This document shows, piece by piece, positions 1-7,067 of a DNA stretch of 48,123 nucleotides. A program made the position numbers and the translations under genes. The notes below the pieces were generated by a model that was not told where the DNA came from, ran no database searches, and saw only the letters and a program-made list of their open reading frames with translations. Source of the stretch: an uncultured Rhodospirillaceae bacterium (lineage in GTDB: Bacteria > Pseudomonadota > Alphaproteobacteria > UBA8366 > GCA-2717185); the NCBI GenBank assembly GCA_913044215.1, contig CAJWOT010000003.1:1-48123 (forward strand), written 5' to 3'. The stretch's first letter is position 1. Each line of letters begins with the position of its first letter.

Positions 1-469
1 CATCCTGCGGCGGCGCGGAAGCCACGATGCGCTTCACCCCGGCGACCTTCGCCGTGACCACGCTCATATGGGCAGAGGCTACCATCGGATATTTGCCGCC
101 CGGGACATAACAGCCGACGCTGTTCACCGGAATATTGCGGTGACCGAGCACGACACCCGGCATCGTTTCCACCTCGAGATCCTGCAGGCATGCCTTCTGC
201 TTTTCAGCGAAGTTCTTTACCTGCGCCTGGGCGAATTTGATGTCCTCGAGATCGCGTTTGGCGACCTTGCTCATGGCGGACTCGATCTCGCGGTCGGAAA
301 GACGGAAGGCGTCGGGTGACCAGTTATCGAATTTGGCGGACAGTTCACGCACGGCCGCGTCGCCGCGCTGCTCCACTTTGGTCAGGATTCCTTCGACGGT
401 TTGCCGGGTCTTTGCATCATCCTGGGCAACTTCCTCGGCGTCTTTACCCTGTTTCAAATACCGCGCCAT
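1..469 (-). CDS. HisD-superfamily dehydrogenase, 5' part only (runs off the window)
   Basis: The minus strand is open from an ATG at 469 to the window edge and encodes about 156 residues starting [15 protein letters not shown]. The order of motifs ([14 protein letters not shown], then [18 protein letters not shown], then [12 protein letters not shown]) is that of the histidinol dehydrogenase superfamily, which oxidises alcohols with NAD in a zinc-dependent way. The [11 protein letters not shown] stretch is, from memory, more typical of HisD paralogues such as the sulfopropanediol dehydrogenase type than of the HisD of histidine biosynthesis, and no other his gene is in view. A purine-rich AGGGGA lies about eight bases before the ATG. 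The catalytic half is outside the window, so the substrate cannot be judged. The ORF track omits it because it has no stop here. Confidence 0.85.
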   Translation of the reverse strand, partial: MARYLKQGKDAEEVAQDDAKTRQTVEGILTKVEQRGDAAVRELSAKFDNWSPDAFRLSDREIESAMSKVAKRDLEDIKFAQAQVKNFAEKQKACLQDLEVETMPGVVLGHRNIPVNSVGCYVPGGKYPMVASAHMSVVTAKVAGVKRIVASAPPQD

Positions 470-569
470 CCTACTGTTCCCCTGTTTGTGAACTTTGGTC
501 AGAACATAGCTATGGGTGCGCATGCCCGACAATGCATGTCGCCCAATAGTTTTGGTTTCTTTGACTGGA

Positions 570-600
570 GGCCGATTAACCGGCCCAAAAAAACTTTTTT
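570..600. terminator. Hairpin with A and T tracts between two minus-strand genes
   Basis: GGCCG and CGGCC pair around a six-base loop (570-585) and are followed on the plus strand by seven A and six T residues. It lies directly after the stop of the small basic gene at 603 and before the HisD-like start at 469. On the minus strand the T tract comes before the hairpin, so it is not a textbook intrinsic terminator in the direction that matters. It may stabilise the 3' end of the upstream transcript. Confidence 0.3.
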
Positions 601-602
601 AC

Positions 603-761
603 CTACGCAGTAGGCTCGTCCGATGTGTCCGCTGGCGCATCGATACCCGCCTTCTTTTGTTCCGATTTTTCACGTTTGGCCTCGAGCCGTGCGGCCTTCT
701 TGGCAGCTTTGGCACGTTCGCGTTCCAGGCGTTCAAACTTGTAGTTCGGTTTTCGCGGCAC
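603..761 (-). CDS. Small basic, coiled-coil-like protein (52 residues), GTG start
   Basis: This gene is absent from the ORF track. A GTG at 761 opens a 52-codon frame ending in TAG at 603, with AAAAGGA about seven bases before it and an in-frame TGA upstream that fixes the start. The protein begins PRKPNYKFERLERERAKAAK, continues as a run of Lys, Arg, Glu and Ala with helix-like spacing to about residue 38, and ends in an acidic tail. I recall short proteins with this KPNYKFER-type start in other alphaproteobacteria, but no assigned function. It lies 92 bases after a cold-shock gene and in the same direction, so co-transcription with RNA chaperones and an RNA-binding role are plausible inferences. 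Confidence 0.75.
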   Translation of the reverse strand: MPRKPNYKFERLERERAKAAKKAARLEAKREKSEQKKAGIDAPADTSDEPTA

Positions 762-827
762 GTTCGTTCCTTTTCAAATTCGGCCTCTGCGCGAGGCGCC
801 AATGCGCCCCGAACAGATGCCAAGTTC

Positions 828-843
828 GCGGGCGAAAACCCGC
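828..843 (-). other. Short GC hairpin after cspA
   Basis: GCGGG and CCCGC pair around a six-base loop, ten bases beyond the cold-shock stop codon. No T run follows on the minus strand, so it may stabilise or weakly terminate the transcript rather than act as a full terminator. Confidence 0.25.
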
Positions 844-853
844 TTCAATCTGG

Positions 854-1063
854 TCAGTCCATCGCAACCAGGTTTTCGGCAGACGACTTGCCGTTGCGGC
901 CCGCAACCAGCTCGTATTCCACTTTCTGACCTTCGCGCAGGGTCGACATACCTGCCTGTTCGACGGCGGAAATGTGAACGAATGCGTCATTACCGCCGTC
1001 GCTGGGCTCAATGAAGCCGTAGCCTTTCTGCGGGTTGAACCATTTAACGGTACCAGATGCCAT
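854..1063 (-). CDS. cspA: Cold-shock protein, CspA family (69 residues)
   Basis: A single cold-shock domain of normal length. It binds single-stranded RNA and DNA in the cytoplasm and melts RNA secondary structure. The two RNA-binding motifs are clear: KGYGFIEP (RNP1) near residue 13 and [10 protein letters not shown] (RNP2) near residue 26. AGGAG lies about eight bases before the ATG. The gene follows the RhlE-type helicase with a 113-base gap and precedes the small basic protein, all on the minus strand. A second cold-shock gene at 6131 shares nearly all of the core. Whether this copy responds to cold cannot be told from the sequence. The symbol is the family name, not proof of one-to-one orthology. 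Confidence 0.93.
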   Translation of the reverse strand: MASGTVKWFNPQKGYGFIEPSDGGNDAFVHISAVEQAGMSTLREGQKVEYELVAGRNGKSSAENLVAMD

Positions 1064-1104
1064 AGTGCTTACTCCTGTTTTGGCAAAATTCGTGTTATTG
1101 GTTG

Positions 1105-1119
1105 ATACAATTCTTGTAT
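1105..1119. promoter_or_regulatory. Perfect 6-3-6 dyad in the cspA leader
   Basis: ATACAA and TTGTAT flank three bases, about 45 bases upstream of the cold-shock start and within the gap after the helicase gene. It could be a small AU-rich hairpin that melts or refolds with temperature, or a protein site. The sequence alone does not choose between these. Confidence 0.3.
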
Positions 1120-1176
1120 TCGGGGTCTGTCGTTATCGCGATTTTGTTGAAAGCCTAGCCTTTACGGCCGACGCGG

Positions 1177-2436
1177 TCACGCGGCGCGTTTCGGCTGCCG
1201 CCCGCGTGGCGGCCGACGGCGCCGTTTCGACGGGCGCCGTTGCTGCTGACGTGCCGGTTTCTTCATGTCTTCCTTAGACGGTTCGGAAGCGCGGCTGGTG
1301 CGTTGCGAATGGTCTTCGACAACTTCGACCGACATTTTGATCAATTTCTCAATGTCCCGCAGGTACGCCCGTTCGCTCGGGTCGCAGAAGGAGAGCGCCG
1401 CTCCGCTGGCGCCGGCCCGTGCCGTCCGACCGATCCGATGGACATAACTTTCCGGTTCGTTGGGCAATTCGAAATTCACGACATGGGTGACGTCATCGAT
1501 GTCGATACCGCGGGCCGCGATATCGGTCGCAACCAGCACCTGCACCTTGCTCTTCCGGAAGGCCTCCAAGGCGCGTTGCCGGGCATTTTGAGATTTGTTG
1601 CCGTGAATGGCTTCCGCGGTGATGCCGGCTTGCCCGAGCTGCTTCGCGACTCGGTTGGCCCGATGCTTGGTGCGGGTGAAAACGATCACACGGAACATCG
1701 ACTGCTCGCGGATAAGATCCTCCAGCAGGTCGCGCTTGCGCGCCGCTTCGACGAAATAGACCTTTTGATCGATCAGCTCGACCGGTGTCGCCGAAGGCGC
1801 CACTTCCACGCGGCGCGGATCGTTAAGGATTTCCGCCGCCAGCTTCGCAACATCGCGGGGCATCGTCGCCGAAAACAAAAGCGATTGCCGTTTGACGGGC
1901 AGTTTCGCCACGATCTTCCGGACATCGTGGATGAAGCCCATATCGAGCATGCGGTCGGCTTCGTCGAGCACGAGCGTCGTGGCCTTGTCGAGCAGCAAGT
2001 GCCCCTGTTGCATCAGATCGAGCAATCGTCCCGGCGTCGCCACCAGGATATCCACGCCGCGATTCAGCGCCTTCACCTGCGGATTCTGTCCCACGCCGCC
2101 ATAGATCACGGCATGGCGAAGCTTCAGATTTTGGCCATAGGCCTTGAACCCATCGCCGATTTGGATGGCCAACTCTCGCGTGGGCGCCAAGATCAACGCA
2201 CGGGGACGCCGCGCCTCAGGCCGTTTTTTCGCCTCGGCCAATCGCTGCAGAATCGGAAGTGCGAAAGCCGCCGTCTTGCCCGTGCCGGTCTGTGCCAGCC
2301 CCATGAGATCGCCACCGTCGAGCAGCAAAGGAATCGCTTGCGCCTGAATGGGCGTCGGCTCGGAATAGTTCTCGGCGCTGAGTGCACGCAGAAGCGGCAC
2401 GGCGAGGCCGAGCTCGGAAAACGTCGTTTTGGTCAA
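1177..2436 (-). CDS. rhlE: DEAD-box ATP-dependent RNA helicase, RhlE type
   Basis: Helicase motifs appear in order: the Q motif around [19 protein letters not shown] (I), PTRELA (Ia), [11 protein letters not shown] (II), SAT (III), [12 protein letters not shown] (V) and [10 protein letters not shown] (VI), followed by a basic tail rich in Arg, Lys and Pro. The enzyme unwinds short RNA duplexes with ATP, typically in ribosome assembly or RNA decay. I take a TTG at 2436 as the start (protein [11 protein letters not shown], 419 residues) because AAAAGGA lies upstream and relatives begin close to the TFSELGL motif. The ATG at 2511 used in the track adds 25 residues that look non-native. The downstream cold-shock gene suggests a shared role in RNA remodelling. 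Confidence 0.9.
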   Translation of the reverse strand: MTKTTFSELGLAVPLLRALSAENYSEPTPIQAQAIPLLLDGGDLMGLAQTGTGKTAAFALPILQRLAEAKKRPEARRPRALILAPTRELAIQIGDGFKAYGQNLKLRHAVIYGGVGQNPQVKALNRGVDILVATPGRLLDLMQQGHLLLDKATTLVLDEADRMLDMGFIHDVRKIVAKLPVKRQSLLFSATMPRDVAKLAAEILNDPRRVEVAPSATPVELIDQKVYFVEAARKRDLLEDLIREQSMFRVIVFTRTKHRANRVAKQLGQAGITAEAIHGNKSQNARQRALEAFRKSKVQVLVATDIAARGIDIDDVTHVVNFELPNEPESYVHRIGRTARAGASGAALSFCDPSERAYLRDIEKLIKMSVEVVEDHSQRTSRASEPSKEDMKKPARQQQRRPSKRRRRPPRGRQPKRAA

Positions 2437-2776
2437 TTCAGTAAAAGTCCTTTTACGCCAGGCGGCGCACATCCTCATTCGGGCGGCGCCATGATGTGGC
2501 TTGGTCGCCAACTTCCACGCGCAAATGGAACAGACGGATTTTGAGAGAGATTTGCCTCGGGAATAGGCAATCGCAGTGTTGCTGCAATTACGTCGCGCAG
2601 TCGCGAGAAATCATAATGGCTTCCAAATGAGCCTTAAACTGTTGGGTGTCAAGTTAATTCCACCGGCCACACCGTGCATGGCAGCCGTGCAATATTTGAA
2701 CGTAACGGGGGATTTTGATAACGATTCCCCCGGTAAAGCCCGATTGCCTTACAATTCGGCCCGGAAGGAGACCGCG
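2437..2776. other. Divergent intergenic region, helicase / dioxygenase cassette
   Basis: 340 bases without a convincing gene between the minus-strand helicase and the plus-strand dioxygenase. It should hold promoters for both directions. I see a TTGACA on the minus strand (2652-2647) without a good matching -10 box, a GC hairpin near 2719, and GGAAGGAG just before the dioxygenase ATG. The reading frames that extend into it have no recognisable protein content. Confidence 0.5.
2706..2732 (+). promoter_or_regulatory. Hairpin/dyad upstream of the TauD-family gene
   Basis: CGGGGGA and TCCCCCG are perfectly complementary around a 13-base spacer, ending 44 bases before the ATG at 2777. No T run follows, which argues against a terminator. 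It could be an operator or a leader structure controlling the cassette. Confidence 0.3.
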
Positions 2777-3625
2777 ATGTCACTCGAAATCCAACCCCTG
2801 GACGACGCCCTCGGTGCCGAGGTGTCCGGACTGGACCTGTCCCGCGATCTGACCTCGGAAGAAATTGGTGCGGTACAAGATGCGTTTCTGAAGCACCATC
2901 TCCTATGCTTCCGCAGCGATCCGCTGGCGCCGCAGGATTTTGCGACCCTGTCACGCCATTTTGGCGACCCGCAGCTTCAACTCATTCGCAAGAGCCGGCA
3001 TGACGACGTTCCGGAAATCTCCGTGCTCGATTCCACCTACAAGCGTCCGGAAGACAAACCGGCGGATCTAAAGCTCAATCGCAAGGCGGGATGGCATACA
3101 GACGATTCCTATTTCGAGGTTCCGGCCAAGGTCACGCTGCTGCAGTCAATCGAGATTCCGGATATCGGTGGGCACACGCAGTTCTGCAATACGCGCAAGG
3201 CCTATGAAGAGTTGCCGGATACGGACAAGAAGCGGGTCGAAGGACTCCTTGCCGTCCATGCCTACGACACGATGCGCGCCCCCGCCCGCGCGCAGAAGCG
3301 AACCAAGCAGGAAGAAGCCGAGACGCCGGAGGTCGTCCATCCGCTGATCCGGACCCATGAGGATACGGGCGCGAAGGCGTTCTATTTCAACCCGAACCGG
3401 ACGGATCGGATCGTCGATATGGGGCGGGCGGAAAGCGACGCGCTGCTCGATTGGGTCCACGATACGATCACGCAAGATAAGTACCGTTATGATCATGAAT
3501 GGCGCGTCGGCGACATTCTGATCTGGGATAACCGCTGTCTGGTCCATTCGGTCAATGTGGATTTCCCGGTCGGCCAGACCCGTCTACACCAGCGCATCCT
3601 GCTTAAGGGATCGCGCCCACAATAG
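2777..3625 (+). CDS. TauD/TfdA-family Fe(II)/2-oxoglutarate dioxygenase (282 residues)
   Basis: This family uses Fe(II), oxygen and 2-oxoglutarate to hydroxylate a substrate, often releasing a sulfonate, phenoxy or amine group. The HxD iron ligands are in GWHTDDSYFEVPA and the distal His in CLVHSVNVDFP. TRLHQRILLKG near the C terminus supplies the Arg that binds 2-oxoglutarate. I choose the ATG at 2777 because GGAAGGAG lies about five bases upstream and the protein then begins MSLEIQPLDDALGAEV, the usual family start; the track ORF is extended by 67 residues. It leads a four-gene plus-strand cassette and the SDR begins ten bases after its stop. The substrate is unknown; taurine or 2,4-D activity should not be assumed. 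Confidence 0.87.
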   Translation: MSLEIQPLDDALGAEVSGLDLSRDLTSEEIGAVQDAFLKHHLLCFRSDPLAPQDFATLSRHFGDPQLQLIRKSRHDDVPEISVLDSTYKRPEDKPADLKLNRKAGWHTDDSYFEVPAKVTLLQSIEIPDIGGHTQFCNTRKAYEELPDTDKKRVEGLLAVHAYDTMRAPARAQKRTKQEEAETPEVVHPLIRTHEDTGAKAFYFNPNRTDRIVDMGRAESDALLDWVHDTITQDKYRYDHEWRVGDILIWDNRCLVHSVNVDFPVGQTRLHQRILLKGSRPQ

Positions 3626-3635
3626 GGCAAATGAC

Positions 3636-4400
3636 ATGAATCTGTTTGATTTGAAGGGCCGCGTCGCCATCGTGACGGGCGGCAATGGCGGCATCGGTCT
3701 CGGTATGGCCAAGGGTATGGCCTCCATCGGCGCCTCGATCGTCGTGGCCGGCCGCAATGCAGACAAGGCCGCAGATGCGGTGAAGCAGCTGCAAGATATG
3801 GGCGCCGAAGCGGTTTTTATTCCGGTCGACGTGTCGGACGACAAATCCTGCGCCGACCTGATCGCGGCGAGCGCAGCGCACTTCGGCCGTCTGGATATCC
3901 TGATCAACAATGCCGGGATCAACAACCGCAAGCAGCCCCATGAATATGAGATGGCCGAATGGCGCGAGGTGCTGGACATCAATCTGAACAGCGCCTTCGC
4001 TTGCTGCCAGGCCGCCTATCCGCATATGCAGGAAGCCGGTGGCGGCAAGATCATTAATATCGGCTCCATGTACTCACTTTTCGGCGGCGCCTTTACGGTT
4101 CCCTACGCCGCCAGCAAGGGCGGTATCGTGCAGATGACAAAAGGGCTCGCTGCCGCCTGGGCAAAGGACAATATCCAGGTGAACGCAGTACTGCCCGGTT
4201 GGATCGACACGGAACTGACGCAGAACGCACGGCGCGTTTTGAGCGACTTGAACGACAATGTTCTGCGCCGCACGCCGGCGGGACGCTGGGGCGACATCGA
4301 GGACATGGCCGGTATCGCCGCCTTCCTCGCTTCGTCCGCCTCCGATTTCGTGACCGGTACCGCAATTCCCGTCGATGGCGGTTACGCCGTACTCGGATGA
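3636..4400 (+). CDS. Short-chain dehydrogenase/reductase (SDR, 254 residues)
   Basis: A classical SDR with a Rossmann fold that moves hydride between NAD(P) and an alcohol or ketone. The cofactor motif TGGNGGIGLGMA lies near residue 14, NNAG near 90, the catalytic pair in YAASKGG near 155, and the upstream Ser in the SMYS stretch. The C-terminal FVTGTAIPVDGGYAVLG is typical of the family. The ATG at 3636 gives MNLFDLKGRVAIVTGG, the normal beginning; the track ORF starts 27 codons too early, inside the dioxygenase gene. It sits between two Fe/2-oxoglutarate dioxygenase genes, overlapping the next by four bases (ATGA), so translation is probably coupled. It may oxidise a hydroxylated product of one dioxygenase. 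Confidence 0.9.
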   Translation: MNLFDLKGRVAIVTGGNGGIGLGMAKGMASIGASIVVAGRNADKAADAVKQLQDMGAEAVFIPVDVSDDKSCADLIAASAAHFGRLDILINNAGINNRKQPHEYEMAEWREVLDINLNSAFACCQAAYPHMQEAGGGKIINIGSMYSLFGGAFTVPYAASKGGIVQMTKGLAAAWAKDNIQVNAVLPGWIDTELTQNARRVLSDLNDNVLRRTPAGRWGDIEDMAGIAAFLASSASDFVTGTAIPVDGGYAVLG

Positions 4401-5281
4401 CCCCCGAAGACATCCTCCAGCATCCGCCGATCGCGCTCAGTCAGGCGCAGCGCGAGTCCTATTTCGAGAACGGCTTCGTCGCCGTCGACGGGCTGGTGCC
4501 TGCAGAATGGGTGCAGCGTCTCACCGCGCGATCCGAGGCGTTCTTGGAGGAAAGCCGTTCTCTGACCCAATCGAACGAAGCGTTCGACCTGGGGCCGGAC
4601 CATTCCGCCGATGATCCACGCGTCCGGCGCTTGCGCGCGACGGTAGACCGCCATCCGGAGTTTTGGGAGTTCGCCTGCAATTCCGTTTTCACGGATGTCG
4701 CAGCCGATCTGGTTGGGCCGGACGTCAAATTTCACAGTGCGAAGCTTAACTACAAATGGCCGGGTGCGGGCGAGATCGTTCATTGGCACCAGGACATACC
4801 CGCCTGGCCGCACACCAACTACAGCCCTGTCACGTTGGGCGTCTATCTGGACACCGTTGATCCGGAGCACGGACCGCTGTTGTGCGTTCCCGGCAGCCAC
4901 GAAGGCCCATTGTTCAGGCATGACAATGAAGACGGGTCGTGGCGCGGTATCATTGCCGACGATGACTTGGACACGGTCGATCTGGAAAGTGCGGCCGCGC
5001 TCACCGGCGGGCCCGGCACAGTCGTGGCCATCAATTGCCGAACGATCCACGGGTCGCATGCCAACCGGTCCGATTCCGTCCGTCCCTTATTGCTTTACGT
5101 CTATAGCTCGGCCGACGCCTTCGCCTGGATGCCGCCGCCGACACCGACGCACCACACGGGTGACATCGTGCGCGGCAATCCGGCGCGCACCGCGCATCTC
5201 GATCCCCGCCCCTGCCCCGTGCCGCCGAATTGGGCGGAACAAGGGTACGGGTCGATCTTCACTGCGCAGCAGGGCGGTTAG
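4397..5281 (+). CDS. Phytanoyl-CoA dioxygenase (PhyH) family protein (294 residues)
   Basis: A second Fe(II)/2-oxoglutarate oxygenase from a different family than the TauD homologue two genes upstream. The iron ligands are HxD in IVHWHQDIPAWP and a distal His in CRTIHGSHANRS, followed by VRPLLLYVY, which supplies the cosubstrate Arg. PhyH-family enzymes hydroxylate CoA esters, small amines such as ectoine, or natural products, so the family does not define the substrate. The ATG at 4397 overlaps the SDR stop (ATGA) and gives MTPEDILQHPPIALSQ; the track ORF begins in the SDR gene. A GST gene follows 78 bases later. Confidence 0.87.
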   Translation: MTPEDILQHPPIALSQAQRESYFENGFVAVDGLVPAEWVQRLTARSEAFLEESRSLTQSNEAFDLGPDHSADDPRVRRLRATVDRHPEFWEFACNSVFTDVAADLVGPDVKFHSAKLNYKWPGAGEIVHWHQDIPAWPHTNYSPVTLGVYLDTVDPEHGPLLCVPGSHEGPLFRHDNEDGSWRGIIADDDLDTVDLESAAALTGGPGTVVAINCRTIHGSHANRSDSVRPLLLYVYSSADAFAWMPPPTPTHHTGDIVRGNPARTAHLDPRPCPVPPNWAEQGYGSIFTAQQGG

Positions 5282-5359
5282 GTCAGGCTATACACCAGCT
5301 AACCGGCATCCGGCGCAACCGGGCTGGAATACATAGATTTTACCAGAGCGAGGTCTCCT

Positions 5360-6055
5360 ATGATCGACCTGTACACCGCCGCCACGCCGAATGGGCAGAA
5401 GGTCCATATCATGTTGGAGGAGACGGGCCTGCCCTACAACGAGCACTATGTCTCCATCGACAAAGGTGAACAATTCGCCCCCGAATTCCTCGCCATCAGC
5501 CCGAACAACAAGATACCGGCAATCGTCGACCATGACGGGCCGGGCGGCGAGACCGTCTCGATCTTCGAGTCCGGCTGTATTCTGCAGTATCTGGCGGAGA
5601 AGACCGGCCGTTTTCTGCCGGATTCACCGCTGAAGCGGATCGAAACCATGGAATGGCTGTTCTGGCAGATGGGTGGCTTCGGTCCGATGTTGGGCCAGGC
5701 ACATCATTTTCGCGCCTACGCGCCGGAACGCATTCAATACGCCTATGACCGCTATTCGAACGAGGCGCAACGCCTCTATCAGGTCCTCGACCGGCGTCTC
5801 GCGGGACGCGACTATGTCGCCGCCGGCGAATACACGATTGCCGACATGGCGATATTTCCCTGGTGCCGATTGCACGGCCGTCAGGGTCAGGATCTTGCCG
5901 ACTACCCAAATGTCAAACGCTGGTTCGACGCGATCGCGCAGCGGCCGGCCGTCATCCGCGACATGGCGAAACTGGAAGACAAGGCGGATCAGAAGAACTG
6001 GAGCGCCGAAGACTGGTCGAACCTGTTCGGGTCCGAACAATATCGCAGGCGATAG
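5360..6055 (+). CDS. Glutathione S-transferase family protein, YghU/YfcG-like (231 residues)
   Basis: The N-terminal thioredoxin-like domain (about residues 1-85) begins MIDLYTAATPNGQKVHIMLE, with NNKIPAIVD before the cis-Pro and FESGCILQYLAEKTGRFLP for the glutathione gamma-Glu site. The helical C-terminal domain includes YTIADMAIFPW. The TPNG(Q)K start resembles the nu-class YfcG/YghU proteins, which act as disulfide-bond reductases or peroxidases with two glutathiones. It is cytosolic. GGTCTCCT is a weak ribosome site. It may be the last gene of the dioxygenase cassette, where it could detoxify or reduce an intermediate; that role is inferred only from position. Confidence 0.9.
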   Translation: MIDLYTAATPNGQKVHIMLEETGLPYNEHYVSIDKGEQFAPEFLAISPNNKIPAIVDHDGPGGETVSIFESGCILQYLAEKTGRFLPDSPLKRIETMEWLFWQMGGFGPMLGQAHHFRAYAPERIQYAYDRYSNEAQRLYQVLDRRLAGRDYVAAGEYTIADMAIFPWCRLHGRQGQDLADYPNVKRWFDAIAQRPAVIRDMAKLEDKADQKNWSAEDWSNLFGSEQYRRR

Positions 6056-6076
6056 TCCAGATTCTCCATAGGTGAT

Positions 6077-6106
6077 GGAGCCGTGAACACACTGTGCTCA
6101 GGCTCC
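6077..6106. terminator. Probable bidirectional terminator between gst and csp
   Basis: GGAGCC (6077) and GGCTCC (6101) close an imperfect hairpin with TGAACACA and TGTGCTCA inside, between two convergent genes. A shorter alternative, CTCCAT with ATGGAG (6064-6080), overlaps the left arm, so the two folds exclude each other. AAATTAATT follows on the plus strand. Strength is uncertain because no long T run is present. Confidence 0.45.
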
Positions 6107-6130
6107 AACCAAATTAATTCGGAAACGCTC

Positions 6131-6337
6131 TTAGTCGAGCAGTTTCAAATTGTCCGCGGCCATCTTGCCGTTACGGCCCTCGGTCAACTCGTATTCGACC
6201 TTGGCGCCTTCGTCGAGGCCCGGAAGACCGGCCCGCTCAACGGCTGAGATATGAACAAATGCGTCGTTACCGCCATCTTCAGGCTCGATGAAACCGTAGC
6301 CTTTTTGATGGTTGAACCACTTGACGGTGCCTTTCAT
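6131..6337 (-). CDS. Second cold-shock protein, CspA family (68 residues)
   Basis: A single cold-shock domain with [12 protein letters not shown] and [13 protein letters not shown], the RNA-binding RNP1 and RNP2 motifs. I start at the ATG at 6337 (MKGTVKWFNHQKG) because GGAGGG lies five to six bases before it. The track start at 6349 would place that ribosome site inside the gene and adds only MEGK. It lies downstream of tRNA-Met on the same strand with a 188-base leader and is convergent with the GST gene. It differs from the cold-shock gene at 854 mainly in the N-terminal link and the second half, so the two are paralogues rather than a recent exact duplication. Confidence 0.93.
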   Translation of the reverse strand: MKGTVKWFNHQKGYGFIEPEDGGNDAFVHISAVERAGLPGLDEGAKVEYELTEGRNGKMAADNLKLLD

Positions 6338-6525
6338 TTTTCCCTCCATCGGGATCGCAAGAATACGGCACCCGGAACAGCCCGGGGCCTAAGAATCCAA
6401 TATTTCTGGAGGGAAATTCACGCTTCATGGGAAACAGTTTAGCCCGCCAACATACTGGAACAAAATACGTTCTGCCTACCCTGACAAATCGCACACCCGG
6501 ATCAACACGACCCGGGATTTTATTA
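6338..6525 (-). other. Leader region of the second cold-shock gene
   Basis: 188 bases between the 3' end of tRNA-Met and the cold-shock ATG. It contains two GC-rich hairpin candidates, one at about 6496-6516 (CCCGG/CCGGG), which could end the tRNA transcript, and one near 6370-6388 (CCCGG/CCGGG), plus an AT-rich middle. Long structured leaders are usual for cold-inducible csp genes. I find no additional gene in it. Confidence 0.4.
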
Positions 6526-6602
6526 TGGTAGCGGAGGAGGGACTTGAACCCCCGACACGCGGATTATGATTCCGCTGCTCTAACCAACTGAGCTACTCCG
6601 CC
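6526..6602 (-). tRNA. tRNA-Met (anticodon CAT)
   Basis: Read on the minus strand, 77 bases fold as a complete cloverleaf: acceptor GGCGGAG with CTCCGCT (first pair G-U), D arm GCTC/GAGC, anticodon stem GCGGA/TCCGC around loop ATCATAA (anticodon CAT), T arm with GGTTCAAGTCC, and an encoded CCA end. The first base pairs with the acceptor strand, as expected for an elongator and not an initiator tRNA. A CAT anticodon could also belong to a lysidine-modified tRNA-Ile2; the overall sequence looks to me like elongator tRNA-Met. Confidence 0.95.
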
Positions 6603-6692
6603 ACGGTTGGGCTTCGAATACGATTTCGGCAGGCCGGTGTCAACCGCGGAAACGTACGCGGATTTATGGTTAACGTCTTGTCTTTGTACCGA

Positions 6693-7067
6693 TTAATCAA
6701 TCAGCGGCGGGGCGGGCAAAGAGAGAGTCAAAGGTGCGTCGCTACCGCCCATCTCTGCACGGGTCGTCAGCTTCGTCATCAACCGCATCGAGGTGTCAAT
6801 CACCCAGCGCACTTGGCTTTCGCCGGCGGCATTACCGGCGGCCACCACTTCGGGCAGTATCTGTTCCTGCAGGAATCCCGAGACCCCGGCCAACCCGCGC
6901 GCCGTGACCCGTAACTTGTCCGACGGGACCGTGATGTCCGCGCCGACCTCCACGGCATCCGCGATACGGGAGAGCTCGGCAACCATGGCCGCGACCTCGG
7001 GTTCAGAAGCATCTGTCTTGGCCGCAATGAAGCGAAGATGCGCGGCGTAAAATCCGTACGCGGCCAT
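6693..7067 (-). CDS. Conserved-looking hypothetical protein after mnmA (124 residues)
   Basis: The ATG at 7067 shares a base with the stop of mnmA (TGATG), so the two are translationally coupled at the end of the long sulfur locus. The protein is soluble and mostly helical by composition, beginning [20 protein letters not shown], with no Cys, no signal peptide and no membrane segment. The C terminus is Pro/Leu rich (PLTLSLPAPPLID). I do not recognise a family. Coupling to MnmA suggests a link to tRNA thiolation or the sulfur relay, but nothing in the sequence, such as a Cys that could carry sulfur, supports a direct relay role. Confidence 0.7.
   Translation of the reverse strand: MAAYGFYAAHLRFIAAKTDASEPEVAAMVAELSRIADAVEVGADITVPSDKLRVTARGLAGVSGFLQEQILPEVVAAGNAAGESQVRWVIDTSMRLMTKLTTRAEMGGSDAPLTLSLPAPPLID

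Noticed and set aside
1240-2544. 434-codon plus-strand ORF
   Set aside because: It mirrors the RhlE gene on the other strand, has no family motifs, and reflects GC-rich codon structure.
6496-6516. Intrinsic terminator of tRNA-Met
   Set aside because: The stem is short and the T-rich tract is on the wrong side for the tRNA strand, so I list it only as part of the csp leader.
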